From JBEKZQ01 sp049509675 (GTDB lineage: Bacteria > Planctomycetota > Planctomycetia > Pirellulales > Thermoguttaceae): 7,171 nucleotides of DNA. Position 1 is the first letter of the stretch, and each line of letters opens with the position of its first letter. The notes under the pieces were generated by a model. It did not search any database and was not told the DNA's origin. It worked only from the letters and a program-made list of their open reading frames with translations. Below, piece by piece: positions 6,657-7,171 of this stretch. Both the position numbers and the translations under genes were made by a program. The stretch spans positions 1-7,171 of the forward strand of contig JBEKZQ010000388.1 of the NCBI GenBank assembly GCA_049509675.1, written 5' to 3'.

Positions 6657-6851
6657 ATGACTGCCAGAGAAGCGTTATTGCAGACTGTGGAGGGGTTGCC
6701 GGAAGAATTCTTGGTGGAACTGGCCGAATATGCAAAGAGGCTTCGGCTCAAGGCGGCCCATTGCCAGGTACCGACAACGTTGGCCACCCAAGACGTGCTT
6801 GCGCGAGACTGGCTTCGTCCCGAAGAGGAGGAGGCATGGCGGGATTTGTAA
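6657..6851 (+). CDS. small antitoxin of a MazF/PemK-type toxin-antitoxin pair
   Basis: The 64-residue product begins MTAREALLQTVEGLPEEFLV. ATG 6657 is chosen because GAGGAG (6645-6650) lies six bases upstream and because related antitoxins start at this kind of helix; the open frame extends further up without family resemblance. Residues 1-31 form an amphipathic helix (LPEEFLVELAEYAKRLRLK). The end, 'LATQDVLARDWLRPEEEEAWRDL', has the DWL-x-PEE-x-x-AW signature of small antitoxins found beside PemK/MazF toxins. These proteins neutralise the toxin by binding it. No DNA-binding domain is obvious at this length. The gene overlaps the toxin start by 16 bases, the usual coupled arrangement. It looks intact, although its toxin is broken. 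The exact Pfam family (for example DUF2281-like) cannot be settled by eye. Confidence 0.72.
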   Translation: MTAREALLQTVEGLPEEFLVELAEYAKRLRLKAAHCQVPTTLATQDVLARDWLRPEEEEAWRDL

Positions 6852-6984
6852 AGGGCGACGTCGTCGTTATTCCCTTCCCATTTTCCCGGCGGACCATCGG
6901 ATCGTTCTTTATCGTGCAGGCCATCTGCTCGCAGGCAAGACCGCCCGTGTCGTCGAGAAGCTCGTGGAGATTTTGGGGCGGTAG
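6836..6984 (+). pseudogene. MazF/PemK-type mRNA interferase toxin, internally deleted and frameshifted
   Basis: ATG 6836 follows AGGAGG (6826-6831) and gives MAGFVKGDVVVIPFPFS, the classic first beta-strand of PemK/MazF endoribonucleases. After about 6880-6887 the frame loses all similarity (RRTIGSFF...) and runs on to TAA 7031-7033. The family C-terminus is present in a second frame, 6883-6984: 'FPADHRIVLYRAGHLLAGKT' followed by ARVVEKLVEILGR and TAG. An intact toxin of this type is about 110 residues. Only about 17 plus 33 remain, so roughly 60 residues (about 180 bp), including most of the RNA-binding and catalytic core, are gone and the frame is shifted. The remnant should have no interferase activity. 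The clean preservation of both ends suggests a single recent deletion, or a misassembly. Confidence 0.8.
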
Positions 6985-7032
6985 AATGGTTGGCATTGAG
7001 GCTTGGAAACGCTGTCGCGGCAAGGCAGGCTA

Positions 7033-7171
7033 ATGGGCATGATCGCCCCGAGGCCCAAACTCCGCTGGTTCCAGTTCAGCCTGCGGACGCTGCTGGCGTT
7101 CGTCACGCTCGTTGCCGCCTTCTGTTCTGTAAGCGTGTCGGCACACTGGAGCGTTGCCATCACGATTGTCG
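7033..7171 (+). CDS. N-terminus of a planctomycete-type 'FSLRTLL' membrane protein, 3' end outside window
   Basis: Forty-six residues are visible from ATG 7033 (MGMIAPRPKLRWFQFSLRTL, then LAFVTLVAAFCSVSV). A second ATG at 7039 is in the same frame and could be the true start; AAGGCAGG (7022-7029) is a weak ribosome-binding candidate. The pattern of a short basic head, 'RWFQFSLRTLL' and one hydrophobic helix is a recurring N-terminus in planctomycete membrane proteins of unknown role. No domain is visible before the window ends. The ATG overlaps the TAA of the out-of-frame toxin remnant (TAATG). Confidence 0.7.
   Translation, partial: MGMIAPRPKLRWFQFSLRTLLAFVTLVAAFCSVSVSAHWSVAITIV

Overview
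The window is GC-rich and most probably comes from a planctomycete, likely of the Pirellulales type. No rRNA or marker gene is present, so this rests on protein style: a PQQ-like beta-propeller, a secreted TPR protein with a long Ala/Pro/Lys tail carrying DPF motifs, a membrane-anchored prenyltransferase-like (alpha/alpha toroid) protein of a planctomycete-type family, and a C-terminal partial gene whose product begins with the 'FSLRTLL' membrane motif typical of that phylum. Interspersed palindromes of the 'CCCTCTCC...GGAGAGGG' and 'GGACGGATT...AATCCGTCC' kinds fit the same origin.

Layout: 1-1101 (+) is the 3' part of the beta-propeller gene. A 318-base gap follows, with a candidate promoter. 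1420-2841 (+) encodes the secreted TPR/DPF-tail protein, which contains a 126-bp tandem duplication. A 280-base gap holds a composite palindrome. 3122-4852 (+) encodes a protein with a TonB-like N-terminus (His-bearing membrane helix plus Pro-rich segment) joined to a toroid domain. Running the other way, 4994-6477 (-) is comM/yifB (Mg-chelatase-like AAA+ protein), which has lost an internal segment and the reading frame. It is bracketed by two hairpins of one repeat family. 6657-6984 (+) is a toxin-antitoxin remnant: a seemingly intact small antitoxin gene overlapping a mazF/pemK-type toxin gene with a large internal deletion and frameshift. 7033 to the window end (+) is the start of a membrane protein.

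How they work together: the genes do not form one obvious pathway. The first three are envelope-type proteins on the same strand, but the gaps are wide enough for separate transcription. The most notable points are the TonB-like/toroid fusion, the seven-DPF disordered tail, and the fact that two neighbouring genes (comM and the mazF-like toxin) both carry an internal deletion plus frameshift. The latter could be real gene decay or an assembly fault; the sequence alone cannot decide. I see no CRISPR array, tRNA, rRNA, transposase or clearly new multi-gene system.
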